A stretch of DNA of 64,000 bases from Oscillospiraceae bacterium (GTDB taxonomy: Bacteria; Bacillota; Clostridia; Saccharofermentanales; Saccharofermentanaceae). Each line of letters starts with the position of its first letter. The stretch's first letter is position 1. The stretch is taken from positions 53,369 through 117,368 of the forward strand of contig SVIZ01000008.1 of NCBI GenBank assembly GCA_015069205.1, given 5' to 3'. The position numbers and the translations under genes are program-made. Below are positions 23,351 through 32,037 of the stretch, one piece after another. The notes under the pieces are model-generated. The model ran no database searches, had not been told where the DNA came from, and worked only from the letters and a program-made list of their open reading frames with translations.

Positions 23351-24009
23351 TTTACGAAGCAACATCTTCCAATTTCAAAAAGTACGGAAGAATCGTTAAG
23401 AACATCGATTTTGCACCTGTTATCGAGGCACTTAACCAGATCGCTATCCCCGCAGACAGCGTAGCTTATGAGCCTACGGTTGCGTCTCTCGAAGAGGCAT
23501 CTGCAAAGGTTGATGTTTCAAGACTTTTTGGCGGTGAGCTGAAGCTTGAGACAGGCTACTGCGCAGGTCACAATTCTCTTCTCAACGCAGTTGAGTATCA
23601 CAGATCTTCAGAGGTAAATGTAGCTGCTACAGACTGCATCCTTCTTTTGGGATCACAGCAGGATATCACTGATGATTTCCAGTACGACACTTCAAAGATC
23701 GAAGCATTCCATATCCGCAAGGGAACAGCTGTTGAGATTTATGCAACAACACTTCACTATGCTCCTTGCGGCATCGAGAATGACGGTTTCATGGTAGGCG
23801 TAATCCTTCCTTATGGAACAAACTTCGACTTGGAAGAAGACCATATTGATTGTCTGGCTAATTCAGACAGCGAAGATAAGCTCCTTACAGCAAAGAACAA
23901 GTGGCTTATCGCTCACCCCGATGCTCCCGGTGAGAAGGGACATTTCCCCGGACTCATTGGTGCTAATATTGAAGTCAACGTGACAAAAAAACAGATGGAG
24001 GAAATCTAA
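23344..24009 (+). CDS. DUF4867 family protein
   Basis: 221 residues. The sequence (GYCAGHNSLLNAVEYHRSSE, AFHIRKGTAVEIYATTLHYA, GFMVGVILPYGTN) matches DUF4867, a cupin-like family found beside pentose and fucose genes in gut Bacillota. His and Glu residues in those blocks could bind a metal. A sugar mutarotase or isomerase-helper role is possible but not proven. It overlaps xylB by 7 bases, and the next gene starts 2 bases after its stop, so all three are tightly coupled. Confidence 0.85.
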   Translation: MVIYEATSSNFKKYGRIVKNIDFAPVIEALNQIAIPADSVAYEPTVASLEEASAKVDVSRLFGGELKLETGYCAGHNSLLNAVEYHRSSEVNVAATDCILLLGSQQDITDDFQYDTSKIEAFHIRKGTAVEIYATTLHYAPCGIENDGFMVGVILPYGTNFDLEEDHIDCLANSDSEDKLLTAKNKWLIAHPDAPGEKGHFPGLIGANIEVNVTKKQMEEI

Positions 24010-24011
24010 AA

Positions 24012-25520
24012 ATGTCAAAGAAATTATTTAACGCACCCGACGTTAAGCTCGCTATCGTAGCAGTATCCCGTGACTGCTTCCCGGAATCACTTTCCGTAAA
24101 CAGAAGAAAGGCTCTTGTTAAGGCTTATACAGAGAAGTATGGTGCTGATGACATCTATGAGTGTCCCATCTGCATCGTAGAGTCTGAGATCCATATGCAG
24201 CAGGCATTGGCTGACATCAAGGCAGCTGGTTGTAACGCTCTTTGCGTTTACCTCGGAAACTTCGGACCTGAGATCTCCGAGACAATGCTCGCTCAGCAGT
24301 GGGGCGGCCCCGTTATGTTCTGCGCAGCAGCTGAGGAATCACAGAATGACTTGGTTGGCGGCAGAGGCGATGCTTACTGCGGTATGCTCAATGCTTCCTA
24401 TAACCTCAAGATCCGTGGCGTAAACGCTTACATTCCTGAGTATCCTGTCGGAAACGCAGAAGAGTGCGCTGACATGATCCACGAGTTCATCCCTGTAGCT
24501 CGTGCTCTCGACGCTATGAAGAACCTCAAGATCATTTCTTTCGGTCCCCGTCCGCAGAACTTCTTCGCATGCAACGCTCCCATCGAGCCTTTGTACAGAA
24601 TGGGCGTTGAGATCGAAGAGAACTCTGAGCTCGACCTTTTCGAGTCATTCAAGAATCACGAGGGTGATGAGAGAATTCCTGCAAAGGTTAAGGAAATGGA
24701 AGAAGAGCTCGGCGCAGGCAACAAGAAGCCTGAGATCCTCGAGAAGCTCGCTCAGTATGAGCTCACACTCCTTGACTGGGTTGAAGCTCACAAAGGTTCT
24801 AAGAAGTATGTTGCAATTGCCGGTAAGTGCTGGCCTGCATTCCAGACACAGTTCAAGTTCGTTCCTTGCTATGTAAACAGCCGTCTCACAGGTATGGGTA
24901 TTCCTGTTTCCTGCGAAGTTGATATCTATGGATGCCTCTCTGAGTACCTCGGATATGTTATCTCCGAAGATACCGTTACTCTCCTCGACATCAACAACTC
25001 CGTACCTCACGACATGTACGACGAGTCCATCAAGGGTAAGTTCGACTACAAGTTCACAGATACATTCATGGGCTTCCACTGCGGTAACACATGCTCCAAG
25101 AAGCTTGCTTTCTGCGAGATGAAGAACCAGATGATCATGGCTCGTGCTCTCCCTGTAGAGGTTACAAACGGTACTCTCGAGGGCGACATCGTTCCCGGCG
25201 ACATCACATTCTACAGACTGCAGTCTACATCTGACGGACAGATCAGAGCTTACGTTGCAGAGGGTGAGGTTCTCCCTGTTGCTACTAAGTCCTTCGGCGG
25301 TATAGGTGTATTCGCTATCAAGGAGATGGGCAGATTCTACAGATATTTCCTTATCGAGAAGAATTTCCCTCACCACGGTGCAGTTGCATTCGGTCACTAT
25401 GGAAAGGCTCTCTACAACCTCTTCACATACCTCGGCATCTGCCCTTGCGACATCGGCTACAACAAGCCCGAAGGCGACAGATATCCGAAGGAAAATCCTT
25501 TCAACGCTCCGTTCAACTGA
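24012..25520 (+). CDS. L-fucose/L-arabinose isomerase-like enzyme
   Basis: 502 residues. The layout fits the fucose/arabinose isomerase superfamily: an N-terminal Rossmann-like part (KLAIVAVSRDCFPES, ALCVYLGNFGPE), a middle domain with VAIAGKCWPAF, and a C-terminal beta domain with the GFHCGNTCSKKL segment. Candidate metal ligands are Glu and Asp in CEVDIYG and the His of GFHCGNT. No xylose isomerase gene is nearby, while a xylulokinase is in the same operon, so this enzyme is the likely source of the ketopentose. The exact sugar (D-xylose, D-arabinose or L-arabinose) cannot be fixed from sequence alone. Confidence 0.82.
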   Translation: MSKKLFNAPDVKLAIVAVSRDCFPESLSVNRRKALVKAYTEKYGADDIYECPICIVESEIHMQQALADIKAAGCNALCVYLGNFGPEISETMLAQQWGGPVMFCAAAEESQNDLVGGRGDAYCGMLNASYNLKIRGVNAYIPEYPVGNAEECADMIHEFIPVARALDAMKNLKIISFGPRPQNFFACNAPIEPLYRMGVEIEENSELDLFESFKNHEGDERIPAKVKEMEEELGAGNKKPEILEKLAQYELTLLDWVEAHKGSKKYVAIAGKCWPAFQTQFKFVPCYVNSRLTGMGIPVSCEVDIYGCLSEYLGYVISEDTVTLLDINNSVPHDMYDESIKGKFDYKFTDTFMGFHCGNTCSKKLAFCEMKNQMIMARALPVEVTNGTLEGDIVPGDITFYRLQSTSDGQIRAYVAEGEVLPVATKSFGGIGVFAIKEMGRFYRYFLIEKNFPHHGAVAFGHYGKALYNLFTYLGICPCDIGYNKPEGDRYPKENPFNAPFN

Positions 25521-25544
25521 TACAGTTTGGTTTTATAAGTGTGC

Positions 25545-25569
25545 AGCCTGACCTCTTGCGGGTCAGGCT
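25545..25569 (+). terminator. Hairpin between isomerase and transketolase genes
   Basis: AGCCTGACC and GGTCAGGCT form a 9-bp stem with a 7-base loop. There is no T tract, so it is more likely an mRNA-processing or stabilising hairpin than a full terminator. Confidence 0.5.
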
Positions 25570-25609
25570 GACCTATGAAAAAAATCTATAGAAAAAGGGT
25601 ATTTCTTAA

Positions 25610-26446
25610 ATGACTAATAAAGAACTTCAACTCACGGCAGCTAATGTCCGCAAGGGCATTGTTACAGCTGTTCACAGTGCAAAGTCCGGTCATCCGGGCG
25701 GATCACTTTCTGCAGCAGATATGTTCACATATCTCTATTTTGAAGAGATGAATATCGACCCCAAGAATCCTAAGGATCCCAACAGAGACAGATTCGTTCT
25801 CTCAAAGGGTCACACGGCTCCCGGTCTTTATTCAACACTCGCTAACAGAGGCTATTTCCCTGTTGAAGACCTTACAACACTTCGTAAGCTCGGTTCTTAT
25901 CTCCAGGGTCACCCCTGCATGACAGAGACTCCCGGCGTTGACATGAGCACAGGTTCATTGGGCCAGGGCGTTTCAACGGCAGTCGGTATGGCTCTTGCTG
26001 CAAAGCTCAACGGTGATTCTTACAGAGTTTATACTCTTACAGGCGACGGTGAGATCCAGGAAGGTCAAATCTGGGAAGCATTCATGTTTGCAGGCGCTAA
26101 GAAGATCGATAACCTCACAGTTATCATTGACAACAACGGACTTCAGATCGACGGTAAGATCGAAGACGTTTGCTCACCTTATCCGATCGACAAGAAGCTC
26201 GAAGCATTCAACTTTAATGTAATCTGCATTGACGGTCACGATTTCGACCAGATCAGAGATGCTTTCGCTAAGGCAAAGGAATGCAAGGGACAGCCTACAG
26301 CTATCATCATGAAGACAACTAAGGGCAAGGGCGTTTCTTACATGGAAAACCAGGCAGGCTGGCATGGCAAGGCTCCTAACGACGAAGAGTACGAGCAGGC
26401 TATTAAAGAGCTTGACGAACAGATTGCAAAGATAGGAGAGGCATGA
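25610..26446 (+). CDS. tktA: Transketolase, N-terminal subunit
   Basis: 278 residues, the size of the N-terminal half of split transketolases. It has HSAKSGHPGGSLSAAD (substrate His), SKGHTAPGLYS and the thiamine diphosphate motif GDGEIQEGQIWEA ending in IIDNNGLQ. It joins with the next gene product to move C2 units between pentose, triose and hexose phosphates. It follows the isomerase gene by 89 bases across a hairpin. The ribosome site is weak (AAAAAGGGTA). Confidence 0.95.
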   Translation: MTNKELQLTAANVRKGIVTAVHSAKSGHPGGSLSAADMFTYLYFEEMNIDPKNPKDPNRDRFVLSKGHTAPGLYSTLANRGYFPVEDLTTLRKLGSYLQGHPCMTETPGVDMSTGSLGQGVSTAVGMALAAKLNGDSYRVYTLTGDGEIQEGQIWEAFMFAGAKKIDNLTVIIDNNGLQIDGKIEDVCSPYPIDKKLEAFNFNVICIDGHDFDQIRDAFAKAKECKGQPTAIIMKTTKGKGVSYMENQAGWHGKAPNDEEYEQAIKELDEQIAKIGEA

Positions 26447-27393
26447 GTATGGCAGACGGTGAAGTAAAGAAGATCGCTACACGCGAAAGTTATGGTAACG
26501 CTCTTGTTGAGCTCGGTAAGAAGAACCCCAACGTAGTTGTTCTTGATGCTGACCTCGCAGGCGCAACAAAGACTTCCACATTCAAGAAGGAATTCCCGGA
26601 CCGTCATATCGACTGCGGTATCGCAGAAGCTAACATGACAGGTATCGCTGCAGGTCTTTCAACATGCGGCAAGATCCCGTTCGTTTCTTCTTTCGCAATG
26701 TTTGCAGCAGGCAGAAACTTCGAGCAGGTTAGAAACTCAATCGGTTATCCCCACCTCAACGTTAAGATCGGTGCTACACATGCTGGTATCACAGTAGGTG
26801 AGGACGGTGCTTCACACCAGTGCCTCGAGGACGTTGCTCTTATGAGAACGATCCCCGGCATGACAGTTATCGTTCCTTCTGACGATATCGAAGCAAAGGC
26901 TGCAGTTATGGCAGCAGCTGAGACTGAGGGTCCCTTCTACATGAGATTCGGTAGAGCTGCTGTTCCGGTAATCAACGACAGACCTGACTACAAGTTCGAA
27001 GTAGGTAAGGCAGTTGTTGTTAAGGACGGCACAGACATGGTTATCTTCGCTAACGGTGTCTGCGTAGCTGAGGCACTCGGTGCAGCAGAAAAGCTTGCAG
27101 CTGACGGAATCAACGCTGCAGTTGTTAACGTTCACACAGTTAAGCCTATCGACCAGGATACGATCCTTGAGTTCGCAAAGAAGACAAACAGGGTATTCAC
27201 AGTTGAAGAGCACTCCGTAATCGGAGGCCTCGGCAGCGCAGTATGCGATGTATTGTCTGAGAACTATCCTGTTAAGGTTAAGAAGATCGGTGTATATGAC
27301 AGATTCGGTAAGAGCGGCTCGGCAGGCGCACTCATGAAGGAGTTCCAGCTCGACGCAGAAGGAATCTACAACCAGATCAAGGCTGCGCTCTGA
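26443..27393 (+). CDS. tktB: Transketolase, C-terminal subunit
   Basis: 316 residues, covering the pyrimidine-binding and C-terminal domains: DADLAGATKT, FPDRHIDCGIAEANMTGIAAG with the Glu that activates the cofactor, and GATHAGITVGEDGASHQ. It overlaps the N-terminal subunit gene by four bases (ATGA), so the subunits are made together. A second Met at residue 3 (MADGEVKK) is also possible as the start. Confidence 0.95.
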   Translation: MSMADGEVKKIATRESYGNALVELGKKNPNVVVLDADLAGATKTSTFKKEFPDRHIDCGIAEANMTGIAAGLSTCGKIPFVSSFAMFAAGRNFEQVRNSIGYPHLNVKIGATHAGITVGEDGASHQCLEDVALMRTIPGMTVIVPSDDIEAKAAVMAAAETEGPFYMRFGRAAVPVINDRPDYKFEVGKAVVVKDGTDMVIFANGVCVAEALGAAEKLAADGINAAVVNVHTVKPIDQDTILEFAKKTNRVFTVEEHSVIGGLGSAVCDVLSENYPVKVKKIGVYDRFGKSGSAGALMKEFQLDAEGIYNQIKAAL

Positions 27394-27426
27394 CCTCTTA
27401 AGATTAGTATTTATTATTAATATAAT

Positions 27427-27463
27427 ATGGGGCTGATCAAATGATGATCAACCCCATTTTTAT
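27427..27463 (+). terminator. Terminator of the pentose operon
   Basis: ATGGGGCTGATCA-AATGA-TGATCAACCCCAT, a 13-bp stem with one mismatch, followed by TTTTTATTTC. Confidence 0.9.
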
Positions 27464-27488
27464 TTCTATTTAAAATATTAATACAAGA

Positions 27489-28142
27489 TCACATCTTGTC
27501 TGTATCTTCCTGCTTAAAGCTGATGTTGGCGCCAAGCTTTTCGAAGATCCTCTTAAGGAATACGGAATAGAATAAAGCAAATAAAGAGAAACCCAGGAAG
27601 ACCATCTGGCTCATAGTAATAGTGGGGAACTGGTAGATAAGGAACGCTAGACCTGCGGAAATTGCTATATACATTATAGTTACAGGCAGATTCGTTAATG
27701 CGATGAGCAGAGAGTTCTTGATGATCTGCTTAAATGATTCTTCAAACCAGGCAAGTATAGGGAATGCATAGAATGAAGAAGCAAAGATCACGATTATAAA
27801 GAAGAACGGGAAGAAGACCATCCACTGGTAGTTCGCGTCCATCATCGTGCGGATCATGTAGATCTCGAAGCCGAAGAATGCGGAAAGTGCGACGTAAAGC
27901 AATAAAAGACCGGTAGCCTTACCGAAATTCTCCTTGAAGCATCTGAAGTAATCCTTTATTACTGACGGATTGTCTCCTGCGAGAATGGCAATCGTTATCC
28001 TGTAAAGCGATGTGACGGCTGCTCCTATGGTGAAAACAGGAATACAACTTATCATGAAGATGAAATTCACAAGCAACAGATTGCATATGGTGGTCAGGAA
28101 CCTGGTTCCTTTACTCTTAGGATCAAAAAACGAAGAAGCCAT
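27489..28142 (-). CDS. YesL family (DUF624) membrane protein
   Basis: 217 residues with five hydrophobic helices. The start FFDPKSKGTRFLTTICNLLLVNFIFMISCIP and the AAVTSLYRITIAIL block are characteristic of YesL/DUF624. These proteins are regularly found beside CUT1-type sugar importers in Bacillota. Their role is unproven; they may assist assembly of the transporter. The gene is divergent from the substrate-binding protein gene and shares its 345-base regulatory region. Confidence 0.88.
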   Translation of the reverse strand: MASSFFDPKSKGTRFLTTICNLLLVNFIFMISCIPVFTIGAAVTSLYRITIAILAGDNPSVIKDYFRCFKENFGKATGLLLLYVALSAFFGFEIYMIRTMMDANYQWMVFFPFFFIIVIFASSFYAFPILAWFEESFKQIIKNSLLIALTNLPVTIMYIAISAGLAFLIYQFPTITMSQMVFLGFSLFALFYSVFLKRIFEKLGANISFKQEDTDKM

Positions 28143-28487
28143 ATTTAATACCCTTATCCAATATATTATATAAACGTACCAATCTTATCACATAACTCTT
28201 TGGGCGAGTAGCACTACTGTGATACACTCGAAAACACGGGTTTGCGAACGATTTGCACAAGTGATACCTGACTGGCTTGTAAAAACTGCGAACTAAATGT
28301 CAAGAATTTATGCAATTTACCCTCTGCGAAAGCAAAAATTGTACAATATACTCAAAAAAAGCAAAAAATGTATAGTTATGGATAAATTGTAGCAAGAAAT
28401 GTGGAGAAAGAAATTGTGTTTATGGCTAATATGTACACTGTAGAAGGGCCGAGAGGCCCCGAACAAAATCATTAAGGAGGAAACTTT
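28143..28487. other. YesL-ABC importer divergent regulatory region
   Basis: A 345-base AT-rich gap. It contains a -10-like element for YesL on the minus strand (28165-28170), three GCAARAAWTGT motifs at 28332-28402, and a TAATAT element for the importer at 28427-28432. AAGGAGGAAACTTT precedes the lipoprotein start. No gene is visible. Confidence 0.65.
28332..28402 (+). promoter_or_regulatory. Triple AraC-type half-site array of the ABC importer
   Basis: GCAAAAATTGT (28332), GCAAAAAATGT (28361) and GCAAGAAATGT (28392) lie in one orientation, 29 and 31 bases apart, close to three helical turns. The last ends just before the expected -35 position of the -10 at 28427, an arrangement typical of AraC-type activation. 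Confidence 0.6.
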
Positions 28488-29924
28488 ATGAAAAAGGTTA
28501 TTGCCAGTGCTCTTTCCGTAGCAATGGTTGCAGCAATTGCAGCTGGTTGTACAACAACACCTACAGATGCAACGGTTAGCACAGAAGGTTCAGGCAGTGA
28601 GACAGCCGCAACATCTGAGGATGTTGAGACTTCTGAGTCTGCAGCTGAAACAGTAGGCGAGGAGACAACAATCGGTACAGGTCCCGAGGTTATCAATTTG
28701 TGGACATTCACAAATGAGGTTATCGGCATGGTTAACTACTATGTTGCTAACGTTAACCCTGAGTTCGGTACAAAGTACACAGTTAAGTGCACATACATCA
28801 ACGGTGCTGAGAACTATCAGCCTGCAGTTGACGCTGCACTCGTAGCTGGTGGCGATTCCGCTCCTGATCTCTATTGCGCTGAGGCTGATTACATCCTCAA
28901 GTACACACAGGGCGATATGTCCAGATTCGCTGCTACTTACAAGTCACTCGGTATCGATGTTGATACTAAGATTTCTGACGCTCAGATCGCTCAGTACACA
29001 GTAGACATCGGTTCTCGTGATGGTGAAGTTGTAGCTCTCGGCTATCAGGCTACTGGTGGTGCTATGATCTACAGAGCTTCTATCGCTGAAGAAGTTTTCG
29101 GTTCTGCTGAGCCTGCTGACGTTGAGGCAGTGGTTGGTGCTGGTACAGGCAACTGGGACAAGTTCTGGGAAGCAGCTGCAAAGCTCAAGGAAAAGGGCTA
29201 TTCAGTAGTTTCTGGTTCTGGCGATATGTGGAATGTCTGCAAGAACGCAGGTCAGCCTTGGATCGTTGACGGCGAGCTCACAATCGCTCCTGAGAGAGAG
29301 GCTTTCCTTGACATCGCTAAGAAGCTCAAGGACGAGGATCTTTCTAACGATGCACCTGGTTGGGATACAGCTTGGTACAACGACATGATGGGTATCGGTG
29401 ACAGAGGCGTATTCTGCTTCTTCGGACCTGCTTGGCTTATCAACTACGTTATGGTAAGAGACGGCCAGAAGGCTGAAGGCGAAGGCACATACGGTGACTG
29501 GAGAGTTTGCACACCTCCGGTTGGCTTCTTCTGGGGCGGCACATGGCTCATGGCTAGAGAAGGCACAGCTCATGCTGAAGCAGTTGCTGAGATCATTGAG
29601 TGGGTAACACTTGATACTTCAGAGACAGGTCTCCAGTATCTCTGGGCTAACGACCTTATGGGTAACGGCGCTAAGGATACAGTTGCATCTGCAGTAGTTA
29701 TGGGTAAGTCTGACGGAACACTCGCATTCTGCGGTGGTCAGAACATCTTCCCTACATTCATCGCTGGTAACGCTAACGCTTCTGGTAAGGGTATGACTCA
29801 GTATGATGCTACAATCAACACATACTTCACTGATGCTGCTAACCAGTATGCTGAAGGCAACCTCGACAGAGACGCTGCTATCGAGACATTCAAGACGAAT
29901 GTTGCAGATAACCTCTCTTTCTAA
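28488..29924 (+). CDS. Sugar ABC transporter substrate-binding lipoprotein
   Basis: 478 residues. The signal peptide ends in AAIAAGC with the lipid Cys at 21, followed by a Thr/Ser/Glu-rich linker of about 40 residues. The rest is a family 1 solute-binding fold (VINLWTFTNEV at the start of the mature domain, DAALVAGGDSAPDLYCAEADYI). Codon use is strongly biased (GCT, GGT, AAG), as expected for a highly expressed gene. The partners are the two permeases just downstream; an in-operon terminator limits their expression relative to this gene. The substrate is probably a xylo- or arabino-oligosaccharide, by regulon context. Confidence 0.93.
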   Translation: MKKVIASALSVAMVAAIAAGCTTTPTDATVSTEGSGSETAATSEDVETSESAAETVGEETTIGTGPEVINLWTFTNEVIGMVNYYVANVNPEFGTKYTVKCTYINGAENYQPAVDAALVAGGDSAPDLYCAEADYILKYTQGDMSRFAATYKSLGIDVDTKISDAQIAQYTVDIGSRDGEVVALGYQATGGAMIYRASIAEEVFGSAEPADVEAVVGAGTGNWDKFWEAAAKLKEKGYSVVSGSGDMWNVCKNAGQPWIVDGELTIAPEREAFLDIAKKLKDEDLSNDAPGWDTAWYNDMMGIGDRGVFCFFGPAWLINYVMVRDGQKAEGEGTYGDWRVCTPPVGFFWGGTWLMAREGTAHAEAVAEIIEWVTLDTSETGLQYLWANDLMGNGAKDTVASAVVMGKSDGTLAFCGGQNIFPTFIAGNANASGKGMTQYDATINTYFTDAANQYAEGNLDRDAAIETFKTNVADNLSF

Positions 29925-29950
29925 TAGCATCTAATATTTAAATGCTGTGG

Positions 29951-29987
29951 GCGGCAGGGTAGATCGGTATTTACCCTGCCGCTTTTT
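29951..29987 (+). terminator. In-operon attenuator between binding protein and permeases
   Basis: GCGGCAGGGTA-N10-TACCCTGCCGC, an 11-bp perfect stem followed by TTTTT. Its place between binding-protein and permease genes fits differential expression. Confidence 0.9.
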
Positions 29988-30011
29988 AAAACAAGAGGAG
30001 GCTGATTTTTA

Positions 30012-30995
30012 ATGAGAAACAAAAAACTGGTCAACTACGCAAGATACGGTTACATCTTTTCGATTCCGTTCATTCTTACATTTTGCGTATTCACACTTTA
30101 TCCGGTTCTCTACACCTTTGTAATCGGTTTTACTGATTTGAAGGGTGCAGGTAACACGGAATGGCATTTCCTTCCTACAGTAGGAAAGAATCTGTTCGCT
30201 AACTTTAAGGATGTATTGACATCCGGTACATTCCAGAAGGCATTCAAGAATACTTGGATCATCTGGATATTAAACTTTATTCCTCAGATTGGTTTCGCGC
30301 TTTTGTTTACAGCGTGGTTTACTGACAGAAGATCAAAGGTCAAGGGACAGGGACTTTTCAAGATCTTGTTCTACATGCCTAACATCATCACAGCAGCTAC
30401 GCTCGCTATCTTGTTTAACGTTATGTTCGGTTTCCCTAAGGGACCTGCAAACGATATCCTTATCGGTGTATCCAAACTCTTTGGCGTTGAGAGAAAAGCA
30501 TATAATTTTAATGCAAATGAGTGGCCTGTAAAGCTTATTATTGCTTTCGTACAGTTCTATCAGTGGTACGGTCACACAATGGTTAACCTCATTGCAGGTG
30601 TTATCGGTATCAGTCCTGAGGTATTCGAAGCTGCCGAGATCGACGGTGCTAACAGAGTTCAGACTTTCTTCTTAGTCACGATCCCTTGTATCCGTCAGAT
30701 CATGTTGTTCGTTCTCGTAACATCACTCATCGGTGGTCTCAACATGTTCGATATTCCGCAGTTGTACATCGGTACAAATGCAAACAATGCCGGCCTTACA
30801 ACGAATATGTATATTCGTAACCAGGCATTCTCAGGTAGTTATTTATACAATAGAGCAGCAGCAGCAAGCGTTATCTTGTTCATAATCATTGTAGTTCTGT
30901 CTTCTATCCTCTTCTACATCCTCAGAGATAAGGATGAAGCTAAGATCAAGAAGCTTAGAAAGCAAGAGCTTAGAGCTGCAAGGAAAGGTTTATGA
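30012..30995 (+). CDS. Sugar ABC permease, MalF/UgpA type
   Basis: 327 residues with six predicted membrane helices. The EAA loop of CUT1 permeases is EAAEIDGANRVQTFFLVTIP. The N terminus (GYIFSIPFILTFCVFTLYPVLYT) is typical of MalF/UgpA-like members. No ATPase is encoded nearby, so a shared MsiK-type ATPase elsewhere is expected (family knowledge). AAGAGGAGG precedes the start. The C-terminal end is a basic cytoplasmic tail (KKLRKQELRAARKGL). Confidence 0.94.
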   Translation: MRNKKLVNYARYGYIFSIPFILTFCVFTLYPVLYTFVIGFTDLKGAGNTEWHFLPTVGKNLFANFKDVLTSGTFQKAFKNTWIIWILNFIPQIGFALLFTAWFTDRRSKVKGQGLFKILFYMPNIITAATLAILFNVMFGFPKGPANDILIGVSKLFGVERKAYNFNANEWPVKLIIAFVQFYQWYGHTMVNLIAGVIGISPEVFEAAEIDGANRVQTFFLVTIPCIRQIMLFVLVTSLIGGLNMFDIPQLYIGTNANNAGLTTNMYIRNQAFSGSYLYNRAAAASVILFIIIVVLSSILFYILRDKDEAKIKKLRKQELRAARKGL

Positions 30996-31006
30996 GGTGA
31001 GAAGAT

Positions 31007-31882
31007 ATGAGTGATAATGCTATAAGAACATCTTCTATTAAGAAAAATGATACTTGGCTTAAAGTAGTTATCTACATCGTCTCTATCTTTTTCTCAATCA
31101 TGACTCTTTTCCCTTTCTTAATGATGTTTGTGAACTGCTTTAAGAGTTCAGACGAGGTTCAGCAGAGTGCACTTGCATTCTGGTCAGCTGATCCTTTCGG
31201 AAACTTCAAGAAGAACTGGACATTCATCATGAGCAAGGAATTTAAGCCTGCTGTAGGTTTCATGAATTCCTTCATCGTAGCTACATGTTCAACAATACTT
31301 AACGTTTACTTCTCTTCACTTACAGCTTATGCTATTTCTGCATATGAGTGGAAGTTCAGAGATGCATTCAACACTATGATCATGGCAATCATGATGATTC
31401 CTGGTACAGTTACCACAATCGGTTTCTATCAGATGGTTTATAAGCTCGGCATGGTTAATAAGCTCTCTATCCTTATTATCCCTTCAATCGCAGCTCCTAT
31501 GGTTGTATTCTTCATGCGACAGTACTTACAGGCGTCGCTTTCAATGGAAATCGTTCAGTCTGCAAGAATTGACGGTGCGGGAGAATTCAGAATCTTTAAC
31601 CAGATCGTTGTTCCTCTCATGAAACCGGCTATCGCAACACAGGCGATCTTTGCTTACGTAGGTAGCTGGAACAACCTCTTCATGCCTTTGATCTTGTTGA
31701 CAGATAAGGAAAAGAGAACACTCCCTGTAATGGTATCCTTGCTTACAAACGACAGCTACAGAACAGAGTATGGTGCTGTTTATGTAGGTCTCTTCATTAC
31801 AGTACTTCCTCTTATCGTCGTATATGCATTCCTCTCCAGATACATCGTTGAGGGTGTTGCATTGGGCGGTGTCAAGTCATAA
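31007..31882 (+). CDS. Sugar ABC permease, MalG/UgpE type
   Basis: 291 residues with six helices. It has the EAA-loop equivalent SARIDGAGEFRIFNQIVVPLMKPA and the end RYIVEGVALGGVKS, the usual VxGxxxGxVKG finish of MalG-like permeases. It starts 11 bases after the MalF-like gene and completes the importer channel. Confidence 0.94.
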   Translation: MSDNAIRTSSIKKNDTWLKVVIYIVSIFFSIMTLFPFLMMFVNCFKSSDEVQQSALAFWSADPFGNFKKNWTFIMSKEFKPAVGFMNSFIVATCSTILNVYFSSLTAYAISAYEWKFRDAFNTMIMAIMMIPGTVTTIGFYQMVYKLGMVNKLSILIIPSIAAPMVVFFMRQYLQASLSMEIVQSARIDGAGEFRIFNQIVVPLMKPAIATQAIFAYVGSWNNLFMPLILLTDKEKRTLPVMVSLLTNDSYRTEYGAVYVGLFITVLPLIVVYAFLSRYIVEGVALGGVKS

Positions 31883-31943
31883 GGCTTATACCTTCCGTAT
31901 TACGGAATTCAGCTTTTAGCTGAGACAATTTACAAAACAATAC

Positions 31944-31987
31944 GCTGCGTCTTTGATCATTTGCCTCCTCAAAGACGCAGCTTTTTT
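31944..31987 (+). terminator. Terminator of the ABC importer operon
   Basis: GCTGCGTCTTTG and CAAAGACGCAGC, a 12-bp perfect stem followed by TTTTTT. Confidence 0.92.
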
Positions 31988-31992
31988 ATGCG

Positions 31993-32021
31993 AAAAAATA
32001 CCGGCCGTAAATGACCGGTAT
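31993..32021 (-). terminator. Terminator of the AraC gene
   Basis: On the minus strand ATACCGG and CCGGTAT form a stem followed by TTTTTT. Confidence 0.75.
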
Positions 32022-32037
32022 TATTGTTAGTTATTGA

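Noticed and set aside
24645..25397. 250-residue antisense frame in the isomerase-like gene
   Set aside because: Caused by strong codon bias of the real gene on the plus strand; no start signal.
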